Assembly (NCBI RefSeq): GCF_009765755.1
Contig: NZ_LMUV01000002.1
Location: 767,693 to 831,692 of the forward strand
DNA: 64,000 nucleotides
Direction of reading: 5' to 3'
Origin: Rhodanobacter sp. L36
GTDB taxonomy: Bacteria > Pseudomonadota > Gammaproteobacteria > Xanthomonadales > Rhodanobacteraceae
Notes under the pieces: generated by a model
What the model saw: only the letters and a program-made list of their open reading frames with translations
Database searches by the model: none
What the model was told of the DNA's origin: nothing
Program-made: the position numbers and the translations under genes
Shown: in pieces, positions 25,280-35,249 of the stretch
Position numbering within the stretch: position 1 is the stretch's first letter
Layout: each line of letters begins with the position of its first letter

Positions 25280-26032
25280 TCAGTCGGTCTGCAGCTCGGC
25301 GACGAAGTCGTAGATATCGCCGCGATACCACGAGCTGGTGAACTCAACCACGCGGCCGTCGTCCAGAAAGCTGCGCCGTTCGATGTTGAGTCCGGCACTG
25401 CCGGCGTTGACGTGCAGCAACCGCGCCTGTTGCGCATTGAGCGATACCGCGCGCAATCGCTGCAGCGCGCGACGCGGGCGACAGCCGAGTTTCTCGAGCG
25501 CCTCGTATAACGAGTCGTGCACCAGCATCGGATCGGGCAGCAGATTGGCAGGCACCACGCTGCGTTCGATCGCCAGCGGTTCGTCCTGTCCGTAGCGCAC
25601 GCGATGCAGCCGCACCACCAGCGAACCGGGCGACAGGTTCAGCGCCATGGATTCCTCGGGCGTCACTTCGCCGATGCCGCGCTCGAAGAATTCCGAACGC
25701 GGTGACAGCCCGCGTTCGCGCAGATCTTCAGTGAAGCTGGTGAGCCGCGACATCGGCTTCACGATGCGCTCGGCGATGAAGGTGCCAGCGCCGTGCCGCT
25801 GCGTGAGGATGCCTTCTTCGACCAGGCCGGCGATCGCCTTGCGCACCGTGACCCGCGACAGCTTCAGTGCCTGCGACAGATCGCGTTCGCTCGGCAGCGC
25901 CTGGCCCGGCTCGATGTCGCGATGCTCGACCACATTGCGGATCGCGCGCCGCAGCCTCAGGTACGCCAGCGGTTGATGCGTGGCCGGATCGTGGCAGATG
26001 CGGCGGTATTCGTTGGCCAGAGCGGTTTCCAT
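25280..26032 (-). CDS. nagR: GntR/HutC-family regulator of GlcNAc catabolism
   Basis: A 250-residue repressor of the HutC subfamily. The N-terminal winged helix contains ALPSERDLSQALKLSRVTVR and KAIAGLVEEGILTQRHGAGTF; the C-terminal UTRA effector domain follows from about residue 90 (LTSFTEDLRERGLSPRSEF). UTRA domains of NagR/DasR type bind GlcNAc-6-P or GlcN-6-P. The gene heads the nag operon and faces zwf across 224 bases that contain several TGGT/ACCA half-sites, so it probably controls its own operon and perhaps zwf. ATG 26032 is used. Confidence 0.9.
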   Translation of the reverse strand: METALANEYRRICHDPATHQPLAYLRLRRAIRNVVEHRDIEPGQALPSERDLSQALKLSRVTVRKAIAGLVEEGILTQRHGAGTFIAERIVKPMSRLTSFTEDLRERGLSPRSEFFERGIGEVTPEESMALNLSPGSLVVRLHRVRYGQDEPLAIERSVVPANLLPDPMLVHDSLYEALEKLGCRPRRALQRLRAVSLNAQQARLLHVNAGSAGLNIERRSFLDDGRVVEFTSSWYRGDIYDFVAELQTD

Positions 26033-26109
26033 TCTCCAAAGATACCAATGGCAAACCACTTACCGCAAGCCCGGCACGATTATCCGATGTTCATGGCCCT
26101 GAACAGAGC

Positions 26110-26181
26110 TGGTTACCATTGAAACCAAATCTTCCGATTGAATTCGTGTGCAACGGTGGATGATCTGGTATTTCACTGGTA
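26110..26181. promoter_or_regulatory. Cluster of TGGT/ACCA half-sites between nagR and zwf
   Basis: TGGTTACCA (26110-26118) is followed by another ACCA (26124-26127); 40 bases on, CTGGTA occurs twice (26165-26170 and 26176-26181), offset by 11 bases or one helical turn. A further TACCA lies near 26042. HutC-type NagR proteins bind TGGT...ACCA palindromes, so these are candidate operators in the divergent nagR/zwf region. Confidence 0.45.
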
Positions 26182-26256
26182 CTATGCGCAACACCCCCGG
26201 GCAACCTCGCCATCCGGCATTTGCCCGCCCATTTGGCATCGTCTTGAGGTGCATGC

Positions 26257-27720
26257 GTGACTGCTACTTCCCAAACGGTCGAAGCGTTCGACCTGGTCAT
26301 TTTCGGCGGCACCGGCGACCTCGCCCTGCGCAAGCTGCTCCCCGCCATGTTTCACCGGTTTGTCGACGGCCAACTGCCGGCCACCAGCCGGATCATCGGC
26401 ATCGCCCGCGAAGCGCTGGACGACGATGGGTATCGCTCGCAACTGCGCACCTCGCTGGCGGATGCCGGCGATGCGGCGAAACTCGACACCTTTCTGCAGC
26501 AGGTGTTCTACCGCTCGCTCGATGCGCGCAAGGATGAAGGCTGGTCCGATTTCGCGACGCTGATCGGTGAGTACGCCGACCATGTGCGCGTGTTCTATCT
26601 GTCCACCTCGCCCGAACTCTTCGTCGACATCTGCGGACGCCTGGGCAACTACAAGCTCAACGAAGGCAAGTCGCGCGTGGTGCTGGAGAAACCGATCGGC
26701 CGCGACCTCGACAGCGCCAACCAGATCAACGACGCCGTCGGCAAGGTGTTCGACGAATCGCAGACGTTCCGCATCGATCACTACCTCGGCAAGGAAACCG
26801 TGCAGAACCTGCTGGCGCTGCGCTTCGGCAATGCGCTGTTCGAGCCGCTGTGGAACAACGCGCATATCGATCACGTGCAGATCACCGTCGCGGAAACGCT
26901 CGGCACCGGTAATCGCAGCGCGTACTACGACCGCTCCGGCGCATTGCGCGACATGGTGCAGAACCACATCCTGCAGCTGCTGTGCATGGTGGCGATGGAG
27001 CCGCCGTCGTCACTCGCGCCAGACGCGGTGCGCGACGAAAAACTGAAAGTGCTGCATTCGCTGAAACCCATCGACGACAGCAATGCCGCGCAGCTCAGCG
27101 TGCGCGGCCAGTATCGCGCCGGCGTGGCCGAAGGCGCGAAAGTGCCCGGTTACCTCGACGAACTGGGCAATCAGAAATCCGGTACCGAAACCTTCGTGGC
27201 GCTGAAGGCGGAGATCGCCAACTGGCGCTGGGCCGGCGTGCCTTTCTACCTGCGTACCGGCAAGCGCCTGCCCGATCGCGTGTCGGAAATCGTGGTCGCG
27301 TTCAAGCCGGTACCGCATTCGATCTTCGACGCTTCCGCAGGCACGCTGGCGCAAAACCGGCTCGTGTTGCGCCTGCAGCCGGACGAAGGTGTGAAGCTGT
27401 GGCTGACCATCAAGCATCCCGGCCCCGGCGGTTTGCGCCTGCGCCACGTGCCGCTCGACATGAGCTTCGCCGAAGCGTTTGGCGTCTCGCAGCCGGATGC
27501 GTACGAGCGTCTGCTGCTGGATGTGGTACGCGGCAACCCGACGCTGTTCATGCGTCGCGATGAAGTCGAAGCGGCATGGCATTGGGCCGGCCCGATCCTG
27601 GCCGCATGGTCGGCCAGCGGCGAAGCGCCGCGTCCGTATTCGGCCGGCAGCTGGGGACCGAGCGCCGCGGTCGCATTGATCGAGCGCGATGGCCGCACCT
27701 GGAACGAGGACAGCGAGTGA
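26257..27720 (+). CDS. zwf: Glucose-6-phosphate 1-dehydrogenase
   Basis: A 487-residue enzyme that oxidises glucose-6-P to 6-phosphogluconolactone with NAD(P)+. The cofactor motif GGTGDLALRKLLPAMF lies near residue 17, and the substrate/active-site signature RIDHYLGKETVQN is near residue 170. The start codon is GTG at 26257 with GAGGTG about six bases upstream; a nearby ATG at 26253 is out of frame. First gene of the zwf-pgl-edd-eda Entner-Doudoroff cluster. Confidence 0.96.
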   Translation: MTATSQTVEAFDLVIFGGTGDLALRKLLPAMFHRFVDGQLPATSRIIGIAREALDDDGYRSQLRTSLADAGDAAKLDTFLQQVFYRSLDARKDEGWSDFATLIGEYADHVRVFYLSTSPELFVDICGRLGNYKLNEGKSRVVLEKPIGRDLDSANQINDAVGKVFDESQTFRIDHYLGKETVQNLLALRFGNALFEPLWNNAHIDHVQITVAETLGTGNRSAYYDRSGALRDMVQNHILQLLCMVAMEPPSSLAPDAVRDEKLKVLHSLKPIDDSNAAQLSVRGQYRAGVAEGAKVPGYLDELGNQKSGTETFVALKAEIANWRWAGVPFYLRTGKRLPDRVSEIVVAFKPVPHSIFDASAGTLAQNRLVLRLQPDEGVKLWLTIKHPGPGGLRLRHVPLDMSFAEAFGVSQPDAYERLLLDVVRGNPTLFMRRDEVEAAWHWAGPILAAWSASGEAPRPYSAGSWGPSAAVALIERDGRTWNEDSE

Positions 27721-27832
27721 CGCATCCGTTTTACCGCAGCTTCACCGGCCCATGTCGGCCGTTGCGGCAGGCTTTGCTTTCCTTCCCGACGAGCGGCACG
27801 TCGGCGCCTCATGGCTCTGACGACCGAACAAC

Positions 27833-28546
27833 ATGTCCAGCGAATTGAACGTCACCACTCACAGTTTTACCGACTGCAACGCGCAAGCCACTGCATTGGC
27901 AGAACGCGTCGCGGCGCAACTGCGCAACGCCATCGCCGATCGCGGCAAAGCGCTGCTCGCCGTATCCGGCGGCAGCACCCCGAAGGATTTCTTCGCCCGG
28001 CTTTCGCAGCAAACGCTCGATTGGGCGAAGGTCACGATCACCCTCGTCGACGAACGCTGGGTGCCGGACAGCGACGATCGCTCCAATGCGCGTCTGGTGA
28101 AGACGACCTTGCTGCAGCATGCAGCGAGCGAGGCCACCTTCGTACCGCTATTCAACGGCGCGTCGACGCCTGAAGAAGGTCTCGCCGCCACCACCGCAAG
28201 CGTCGATGCGCTCGCGCGACCATTCGATGCCGTGGTGCTCGGCATGGGTGACGACGGCCACACCGCTTCGTTCTTTCCCGGCGGCGATCACCTCGCTGCA
28301 GCGCTGAATCCGGATGGACGCGCCAGCGTGCTGACGATGCGCGCGCCCGGCGCCGGCGAATCGCGCATCACGCTGAGTCTGTCGACGTTGCTCGACACAC
28401 ATTCGCTGTATCTGCTGATCACCGGCGAGAAAAAACGCGACATGCTCGCCGATGCCCGGCTAGGTCTTGGCGAAGCAAAGGATTATCCGGTGCGCGCGGT
28501 GCTGACTCAGCAGCGCGTGCCGGTCGCTGTGTACTGGTGCCCCTGA
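27833..28546 (+). CDS. pgl: 6-Phosphogluconolactonase
   Basis: A 237-residue enzyme of the NagB/Pgl superfamily that hydrolyses 6-phosphogluconolactone to 6-phosphogluconate. Key stretches are LLAVSGGSTPKDFFARL (phosphate-binding loop), TLVDERWVPDSDDRSNARLV and VVLGMGDDGHTASFFPG, all characteristic of DevB-type lactonases. It lies 112 bases after zwf and 64 bases before edd on the same strand, consistent with one operon. Confidence 0.95.
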   Translation: MSSELNVTTHSFTDCNAQATALAERVAAQLRNAIADRGKALLAVSGGSTPKDFFARLSQQTLDWAKVTITLVDERWVPDSDDRSNARLVKTTLLQHAASEATFVPLFNGASTPEEGLAATTASVDALARPFDAVVLGMGDDGHTASFFPGGDHLAAALNPDGRASVLTMRAPGAGESRITLSLSTLLDTHSLYLLITGEKKRDMLADARLGLGEAKDYPVRAVLTQQRVPVAVYWCP

Positions 28547-28610
28547 GGCGGCATCGATCGATTGATCTGGACGCGTCGCAGGATGTCGACGCCGACCTGG
28601 AGTTTTCCGC

Positions 28611-30428
<1,818 letters not shown>

Positions 30429-30437
30429 CACGAACAT

Positions 30438-30509
30438 GTAGGAGCGCGCCCTGTGCGCGAACACCCCGGCCCTGTAACAACATGATTCGCGCACAGAGTG
30501 CGCTCCTGC
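30438..30509. repeat. REP-like inverted pair between edd and eda
   Basis: Two 24-base arms, GTAGGAGCGCGCCCTGTGCGCGAA (given in part: GTAGGAGCGCGCCCTGTGCG) at 30438-30461 and its near reverse complement at 30486-30509, flank a 24-base centre. Each arm also holds its own GCGC-rich self-complementary core. This GTAGGAGCGC...TGTGCGCGAA type is a known repetitive extragenic palindrome family in xanthomonads and pseudomonads. It may affect edd/eda mRNA stability. Confidence 0.85.
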
Positions 30510-30533
30510 AAAATCATCCATACGAGTGATTCC

Positions 30534-31187
30534 ATGAGCACTATCGAACAAAAGCAGCAACAGGTCGAAACCCTCATGCGCCTCGCGCCGGTGATCCCCG
30601 TGGTGATCATCGACGACGCGAAGGCCGCGGTGCCGATGGCGCGCGCGTTGGTCGCCGGCGGCATACCGACCATCGAAGTCACCTTGCGCACGCCGGCCGC
30701 GCTCGACGCAATCCGCGCGATCGCCGCCGAAGTGGAAGGCGCGATCGTAGGTTGCGGCACCGCGCTTACCGCGCGCGATCTGAAAGCCGCGCAGGACGCC
30801 GGCGCGCGCTTCGCCGTGTCGCCCGGCGTATCACCGAGACTGCTGGACGCAGCCGACGATTGCGAATTGCCATTGCTTCCCGGCACCGCCACCGCGAGTG
30901 AAGTGATGGCGATGCTCGAACGCGGTTATCGGTTTCTGAAATTCTTTCCCGCCGTTCCCGCTGGCGGACACAAACTCATCGGCGCATGGGCCAGCCCGCT
31001 GCCGCAGATCCGCTTCTGTCCCACCGGTGGCATCAGTCTCGCCAACGCGAGCGACTTCCTCTCCCTGCCCAACGTGCTGTGCGTCGGCGGCTCATGGCTG
31101 ACGCCCGCGGACAAACTCGCGAGCGGTGACTGGCTCGGCATTGAATTGCTGGCGCGTGAAGCGGCAGGGCTGCGCAAGCCCGCATAG
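30534..31187 (+). CDS. eda: KDPG/KHG aldolase
   Basis: A 217-residue class I aldolase that splits 2-keto-3-deoxy-6-phosphogluconate into pyruvate and glyceraldehyde-3-P. The catalytic glutamate is in IPTIEVTLRTPAAL and the Schiff-base lysine in YRFLKFFPAVPAGG; the phosphate-binding FCPTGGISLANA follows. Start ATG 30534 (MSTIEQKQQQVETLMRLAPV) is used because the upstream frame runs through the REP-like repeat. Last gene of the Entner-Doudoroff cluster. Confidence 0.96.
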   Translation: MSTIEQKQQQVETLMRLAPVIPVVIIDDAKAAVPMARALVAGGIPTIEVTLRTPAALDAIRAIAAEVEGAIVGCGTALTARDLKAAQDAGARFAVSPGVSPRLLDAADDCELPLLPGTATASEVMAMLERGYRFLKFFPAVPAGGHKLIGAWASPLPQIRFCPTGGISLANASDFLSLPNVLCVGGSWLTPADKLASGDWLGIELLAREAAGLRKPA

Positions 31188-31428
31188 TCTGGCCTGACGC
31201 AAGCGCAAACCGATCGCCAGCGAAAAGCCATTCGCTATCGATCAACCATCGTCGGTGAAATATCGGAATGCGCGCATCTACTTGGCCGCCGTGCCTCGAT
31301 GCACACCATGCATCCCGCCGAATACACGCATGCGCACGATCAAGCCCAACCACACGCGGCATGCACATGGTTCTAACTCTGCGGCGGCCAAGCTTCGAGC
31401 GACGTGAATCCGTCAAAGGAGAATTGGC

Positions 31429-31983
31429 ATGACCGAGTCGACATCCGTCGCCATCATCGTGGGTAGCCTGCGGGCTGCGTCTTTCAGTCGCAAGATGGCG
31501 CGAGCGCTCATGGAACACTCGCCTAAATCGCTGAGTTGCAACATCGTCGAAATTGGCGACCTGCCGCTCTACAACGAAGACCTCGACGACAAACCACCCG
31601 CAAGCTGGTCGCGTTTCCGCGAAGAAATGCAGGCCGCGAAGGCCGTGCTGTTCGTAACCCCCGAGTACAACCGTTCCGTTCCGGGCGGTCTCAAGAATGC
31701 GATCGACGTCGGCTCACGGCCTTCAGGAAAGAGCGTCTTCGACGGCATGCCGGCCGGCGTGGTCAGCGTCACGCCGTACAAGCTAGGCGCGTTCGGCGCG
31801 AACCACGCGCTGCGGCAGACATTCGTGTTTCTCAACATGCCGGTGATGCAGCAACCGGAGGCGTACATCGGCGGTGTGGCGGATCTGTTCGACGACAACG
31901 GCAAGCTGACATCCGATGAAACCGCAAAGTTTCTGGACAAATTCATGAAGGCATTTGCGAAATGGGTGGAAATGGCGCGATAG
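31429..31983 (+). CDS. NADPH-dependent FMN reductase (ChrR/YieF-like)
   Basis: A 184-residue flavodoxin-fold oxidoreductase. The FMN phosphate-binding loop is GSLRAASFSRKMARAL and the second signature TPEYNRSVPGGLKNAIDVGS is typical of the NADPH-dependent FMN reductase/quinone reductase family (ChrR, YieF), which reduces quinones, azo dyes or chromate. AAGGAGAATTGGC before ATG is a strong ribosome site. The 241-base upstream region (31188-31428) presumably holds its promoter; I see no recognisable operator there. Confidence 0.92.
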   Translation: MTESTSVAIIVGSLRAASFSRKMARALMEHSPKSLSCNIVEIGDLPLYNEDLDDKPPASWSRFREEMQAAKAVLFVTPEYNRSVPGGLKNAIDVGSRPSGKSVFDGMPAGVVSVTPYKLGAFGANHALRQTFVFLNMPVMQQPEAYIGGVADLFDDNGKLTSDETAKFLDKFMKAFAKWVEMAR

Positions 31984-32018
31984 GCCGTATCCCTTTGTCC
32001 GCTACCGAATCGCGCCGG

Positions 32019-32720
32019 TCATCCAATGATTTGATGCGCGACATGCAGCCAGAAGAATGGACGCGCCAGCGCGAGGCAAATGGCGACGCCTTGCCCGAAC
32101 ACGAGCAGCGGTAGTGCAACCAGGTACACCAGATGCACGCGCCGCATGATCAGCAGGTCGCGCAGTGCGCCCAACAGGATCAGCCCATCGACGCCCGCAT
32201 AAATCCATTCGAACGGCACAGCGCCGGCGATGATGCGGGCGATGGCCGCGGACATCAGCCCGCAGGTTGCAATCAGCATCAACCGCCGATGTCGCTCGGT
32301 TTTTTTGCGCCAGCTGACCGCCAGTCCGAACGTGATGGCGAACGCCGCCATGTCGTAGAGCGACACGGCGAGAAATGCTGCTGCGCCATCGCCATGATGA
32401 CCTTCGGCCCGATCGATGACGATGGCAGTGGCCGTGCCGACGAGCGGAATCGCGCAACCAAGCAATGCGCCGAACACTCCGAGCCTGCGATGCAGCCACA
32501 CGTTGCGCCAGCCGACCAGCGCGGTCTGGAGCATGAAGAAGATGACCCAGGCGCAAAAGATGGCGACGTGGATGTGCAGGATCAAAGGGCGCGGAACAGG
32601 TGAGTGGAGCAGTCGTGGACCGATCGTGTGGCCGAAACCGGCGATCACGATCATGGCGATCACCAATGACATGGCGAAGTAGAAGTAGCGGTTGATGGCG
32701 TTGCCGAGCCATGGGTTCAT
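32019..32720 (-). CDS. Multi-pass membrane protein of unknown function
   Basis: A 233-residue inner-membrane protein with about seven hydrophobic helices. It has a histidine-bearing helix LILHIHVAIFCAWVIFFMLQ, then LHRRLGVFGALLGC, KKTERHRRLMLIATCGLMSA and DGLILLGALRDL. The repeated LHRRLG/RHRRLM pattern is found in uncharacterised membrane proteins that may carry a cytochrome-b-like heme, but I cannot name a function. The ATG at 32720 is chosen. It lies downstream of the YceI gene (138-base gap) on the same strand and may be co-transcribed. Confidence 0.75.
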   Translation of the reverse strand: MNPWLGNAINRYFYFAMSLVIAMIVIAGFGHTIGPRLLHSPVPRPLILHIHVAIFCAWVIFFMLQTALVGWRNVWLHRRLGVFGALLGCAIPLVGTATAIVIDRAEGHHGDGAAAFLAVSLYDMAAFAITFGLAVSWRKKTERHRRLMLIATCGLMSAAIARIIAGAVPFEWIYAGVDGLILLGALRDLLIMRRVHLVYLVALPLLVFGQGVAICLALARPFFWLHVAHQIIG

Positions 32721-32858
32721 GCGGGTTCCATTCGTTGATCGATTTTTGAATCGACAGCATTCGCAGAGCGACGATGTCGGCATGCGTTTCTCATCTGCGA
32801 TCCGTCGGCCAGGCTTTTTTTATTGCGGTGACCGTTGGATGGCGGGGCGCGGTCCGAC

Positions 32859-33491
32859 CTATTTCTTCGATGCCGCAGCGGCCCGCTCTGCCGCTTTCTC
32901 TTTCAGGTAATCCGCATAGGCTTTCGCCTCGACCGCCTGACTGTTGATCTGCACGCGGATCGTGTCGCCGACATCCGGTATGTATTTGCCCAGGCCAAAC
33001 TCGGAGCGACGCAGCGTCGCGGTGGCCTCGAAACCGATGGTCGGCAGCGTGTTGCGCGGATTGACACCAACCTTGATCAGCGAGACATCGAGCACGACGG
33101 GATGGGTCACGCCATGCAGGCTCAATTCGCCCGTGACCCTGAGATGGTTGGGCATTTCCAGTGGTTCGACTTTGCTGCTCTTGAATGTCGCGGCCGGAAA
33201 CCGTGGCAGGTCGAAGAAATCCGTAGAACGGAAATCCTCATCGAGGTCGGCCACGCCGGTGGCAAGGCTGGCCAGCGGAATGCTGACCGACACGGACGAC
33301 CGCGCGGGTTGCGCCGAATCGAAATTCAGCGTGCCCTGCGCCTGGCTGAACTGTGCGGACGGATGCGAAAACCCGAGGTGATCCCATCGAAACACGCCCT
33401 GCGTGTAGTTGGGTTCAAACGTATACGTGGTGGCGCCGAGCGGGGCAGCGGCGAAAGCGAGCGCAGCGAGTAGAACAAGACGGCAAGTCAT
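32859..33491 (-). CDS. YceI-family periplasmic lipid-binding protein
   Basis: A 210-residue secreted protein with a signal peptide (MTCRLVLLAALAFAAAPLGA) and the YceI beta-barrel pattern: YTFEPNYTQGVFRWDHLGFS, FRSTDFFDLPRFPAATFKS, LRVTGELSLHGVTHPVVLDV and RRSEFGLGKYIPDVGDTIRV. YceI proteins bind polyprenoid lipids in the periplasm and respond to base or osmotic stress. The C-terminal tail is unusually Lys/Ala/Glu-rich (KEKAAERAAAASKK). The ATG at 33491 starts directly at the signal peptide. Confidence 0.93.
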   Translation of the reverse strand: MTCRLVLLAALAFAAAPLGATTYTFEPNYTQGVFRWDHLGFSHPSAQFSQAQGTLNFDSAQPARSSVSVSIPLASLATGVADLDEDFRSTDFFDLPRFPAATFKSSKVEPLEMPNHLRVTGELSLHGVTHPVVLDVSLIKVGVNPRNTLPTIGFEATATLRRSEFGLGKYIPDVGDTIRVQINSQAVEAKAYADYLKEKAAERAAAASKK

Positions 33492-33742
33492 CGGATGGTT
33501 TCCTGTGGTGGTCTGCGAGATCAGGCCAAGCCATCGCCACGACGCCGGCAGCGACATGGCAGGACATGGCTGGACTCGGGGAATGCACCGCGGCGAATGG
33601 CCTAGCGAGTGCCGGGTTAATATCTGCGCCCGGGATTCGGGAAGTCCTGAAACCGGCCTGAAACGCTCCGAATAGTTCTGAAATTTTCCTTTCTCATCGA
33701 CGCCGACCGGCTCATCCGTTGTCATTCGAGACCAGCCCTTTC

Positions 33743-34705
33743 ATGCCCAACCCGTCTTCGCCACCGAACGACATGGACGACCCGACACTGATGCGGTTGC
33801 GGATCGGCGACTGGTGTGTCGATCCACGCGCCGGCCAGATCTCGCGAGCGGGCGAAACCGTGCGGGTGGAAGCGCGCGGCATGCGGCTGCTGTTGTGCTT
33901 GGCGACACGCGCCGGTTCCGTCGTCAGCATCGACGAACTGCTGGATCACGTGTGGTCCGGCGTGATCGTCACGCCGGACTCGGTCTATCAGGCGATCACC
34001 TCGTTGCGCCGCCAGCTCGGCGACGATCCCAAACGGCCGACCTACATCGCGACCGTGCCGCGACTGGGCTATCGCATGGTGGCCGCGGTCAGTCCATGGG
34101 GCGACGAATCGCTGCCATCAGCCGCCACGACACCGGTAGCGCAGGCAGTCGCCACGCCACGCATCGCTGCAGTGACGCCGGGCCGATCATCCACCGCACC
34201 TCGCATCGGCGTCGCGCTGATCCTCGTGCTGTCCGCCGCCGTTTTGATCTACGGAAAACGTGCTGCGCCCGCAATCGATGCCGCGCAACCACCAGCACCG
34301 TCGATTGCCGTGCTGCCCTTCCTCGACCTGACCACGCAGGCCATGAACGAGGAATACGTCGCCGATGGCATGACCGAAGAACTGATCGGCGACCTGAGCA
34401 AGCTGCCGGACTTTCGGGTTCCGGGGCCTACCTCGTCGTTCTATTTCAAGGACAAGCCCACACCGGTGGCGGAGATCGCGAAAAAACTCGGGGTCGTCTA
34501 CGTGCTCGACGGCAGCATCCGCAAGTCGGACGGCACGGTTCGCGTTGCTGCGAGATTGATTCGGGCGCAAGACGGCTATGTGGCGTGGACCGAAACCTAC
34601 GATCGGCCGGAAGGCGACATCCTGAAAATCCAGAAAGACATTGCAGCCGAAATGTCCGGTTCGGTGCATGCCGCGATCGCCAAGGCATCACTGGGATCAC
34701 ATTGA
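33743..34705 (+). CDS. CadC-like membrane-anchored winged-helix regulator
   Basis: A 320-residue protein with three parts: an OmpR/PhoB-type DNA-binding domain (about 15-115; VSIDELLDHVWSGVIVTP, TSLRRQLGDDPKRPTYIATV, RLGYRMV), one transmembrane helix (IGVALILVLSAAVLIYGKR) and a periplasmic domain beginning SIAVLPFLDLTTQAMNEEYV, which matches the tol/FlgO-like domain seen in many adenylate-cyclase-linked and CadC-type proteins. Unlike many such regulators it lacks a TPR tail. The start is uncertain: TTG 33719 or ATG 33773 are alternatives, with no strong ribosome site at any. Target genes unknown; the YceI gene is divergent and 251 bases away. Confidence 0.82.
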   Translation: MPNPSSPPNDMDDPTLMRLRIGDWCVDPRAGQISRAGETVRVEARGMRLLLCLATRAGSVVSIDELLDHVWSGVIVTPDSVYQAITSLRRQLGDDPKRPTYIATVPRLGYRMVAAVSPWGDESLPSAATTPVAQAVATPRIAAVTPGRSSTAPRIGVALILVLSAAVLIYGKRAAPAIDAAQPPAPSIAVLPFLDLTTQAMNEEYVADGMTEELIGDLSKLPDFRVPGPTSSFYFKDKPTPVAEIAKKLGVVYVLDGSIRKSDGTVRVAARLIRAQDGYVAWTETYDRPEGDILKIQKDIAAEMSGSVHAAIAKASLGSH

Positions 34706-34745
34706 GCAACGCGTCGCGGCGGCCGTTTGCGCCACTGTGATTTGA

Positions 34746-35240
34746 TCAGCGCCGCAAAGCGATTGACAACGCGTCGACGTACTCGGTCTTGCGACCGGGA
34801 TGCGCATCAAAGATTTTTCGATGCGCGGCGTACGACCACGCATCGTCACGGCTGCAGTAACCGGCCACCCACGCTTGCAGCGCATCCAGCATCGCGTTCT
34901 GCTCTGCCGACGATGCGTACTTGTGCGGCTCCCAGGGACGTCGGCGATTGTTCGCCTGGCAGGTTTGAATCCCCGGGTTGAGAAAAACCAGTTCGGTGCA
35001 GCTCGCGCAGGCATGCTCCACGAGATCGCCATAGCAACCTTCGATCACCCATTCACTGTGCGTCGAAAGAAAATCATCGAGTGATGCGCGGATCGATTCG
35101 GGCTGTCGCTGGACGGCAACCTTTCCGGGTTCCCACACGATCGCATCGAGATCGAGGTGTGCCACGCCATGCCCGACGACCAACGCCTTCGCATGGGTGC
35201 TTTTACCCGATCCCGAATTTCCGAACACAAGAACTCGCAT
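34746..35240 (-). CDS. P-loop nucleotide kinase-like protein
   Basis: A 164-residue cytosolic protein with a Walker A motif at the very N-terminus (MRVLVFGNSGSGKSTHAKAL) and the HLDLDAIVWEPGK stretch, like small adenylate/shikimate-kinase-related or topology-modulation (FlaR-type) proteins of unknown substrate. Two nearby cysteines (CASC) may bind metal. Its ATG is nine bases after the S9 peptidase stop, so it is co-transcribed with it. Confidence 0.8.
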   Translation of the reverse strand: MRVLVFGNSGSGKSTHAKALVVGHGVAHLDLDAIVWEPGKVAVQRQPESIRASLDDFLSTHSEWVIEGCYGDLVEHACASCTELVFLNPGIQTCQANNRRRPWEPHKYASSAEQNAMLDALQAWVAGYCSRDDAWSYAAHRKIFDAHPGRKTEYVDALSIALRR

Positions 35241-35249
35241 GCGATCCGG

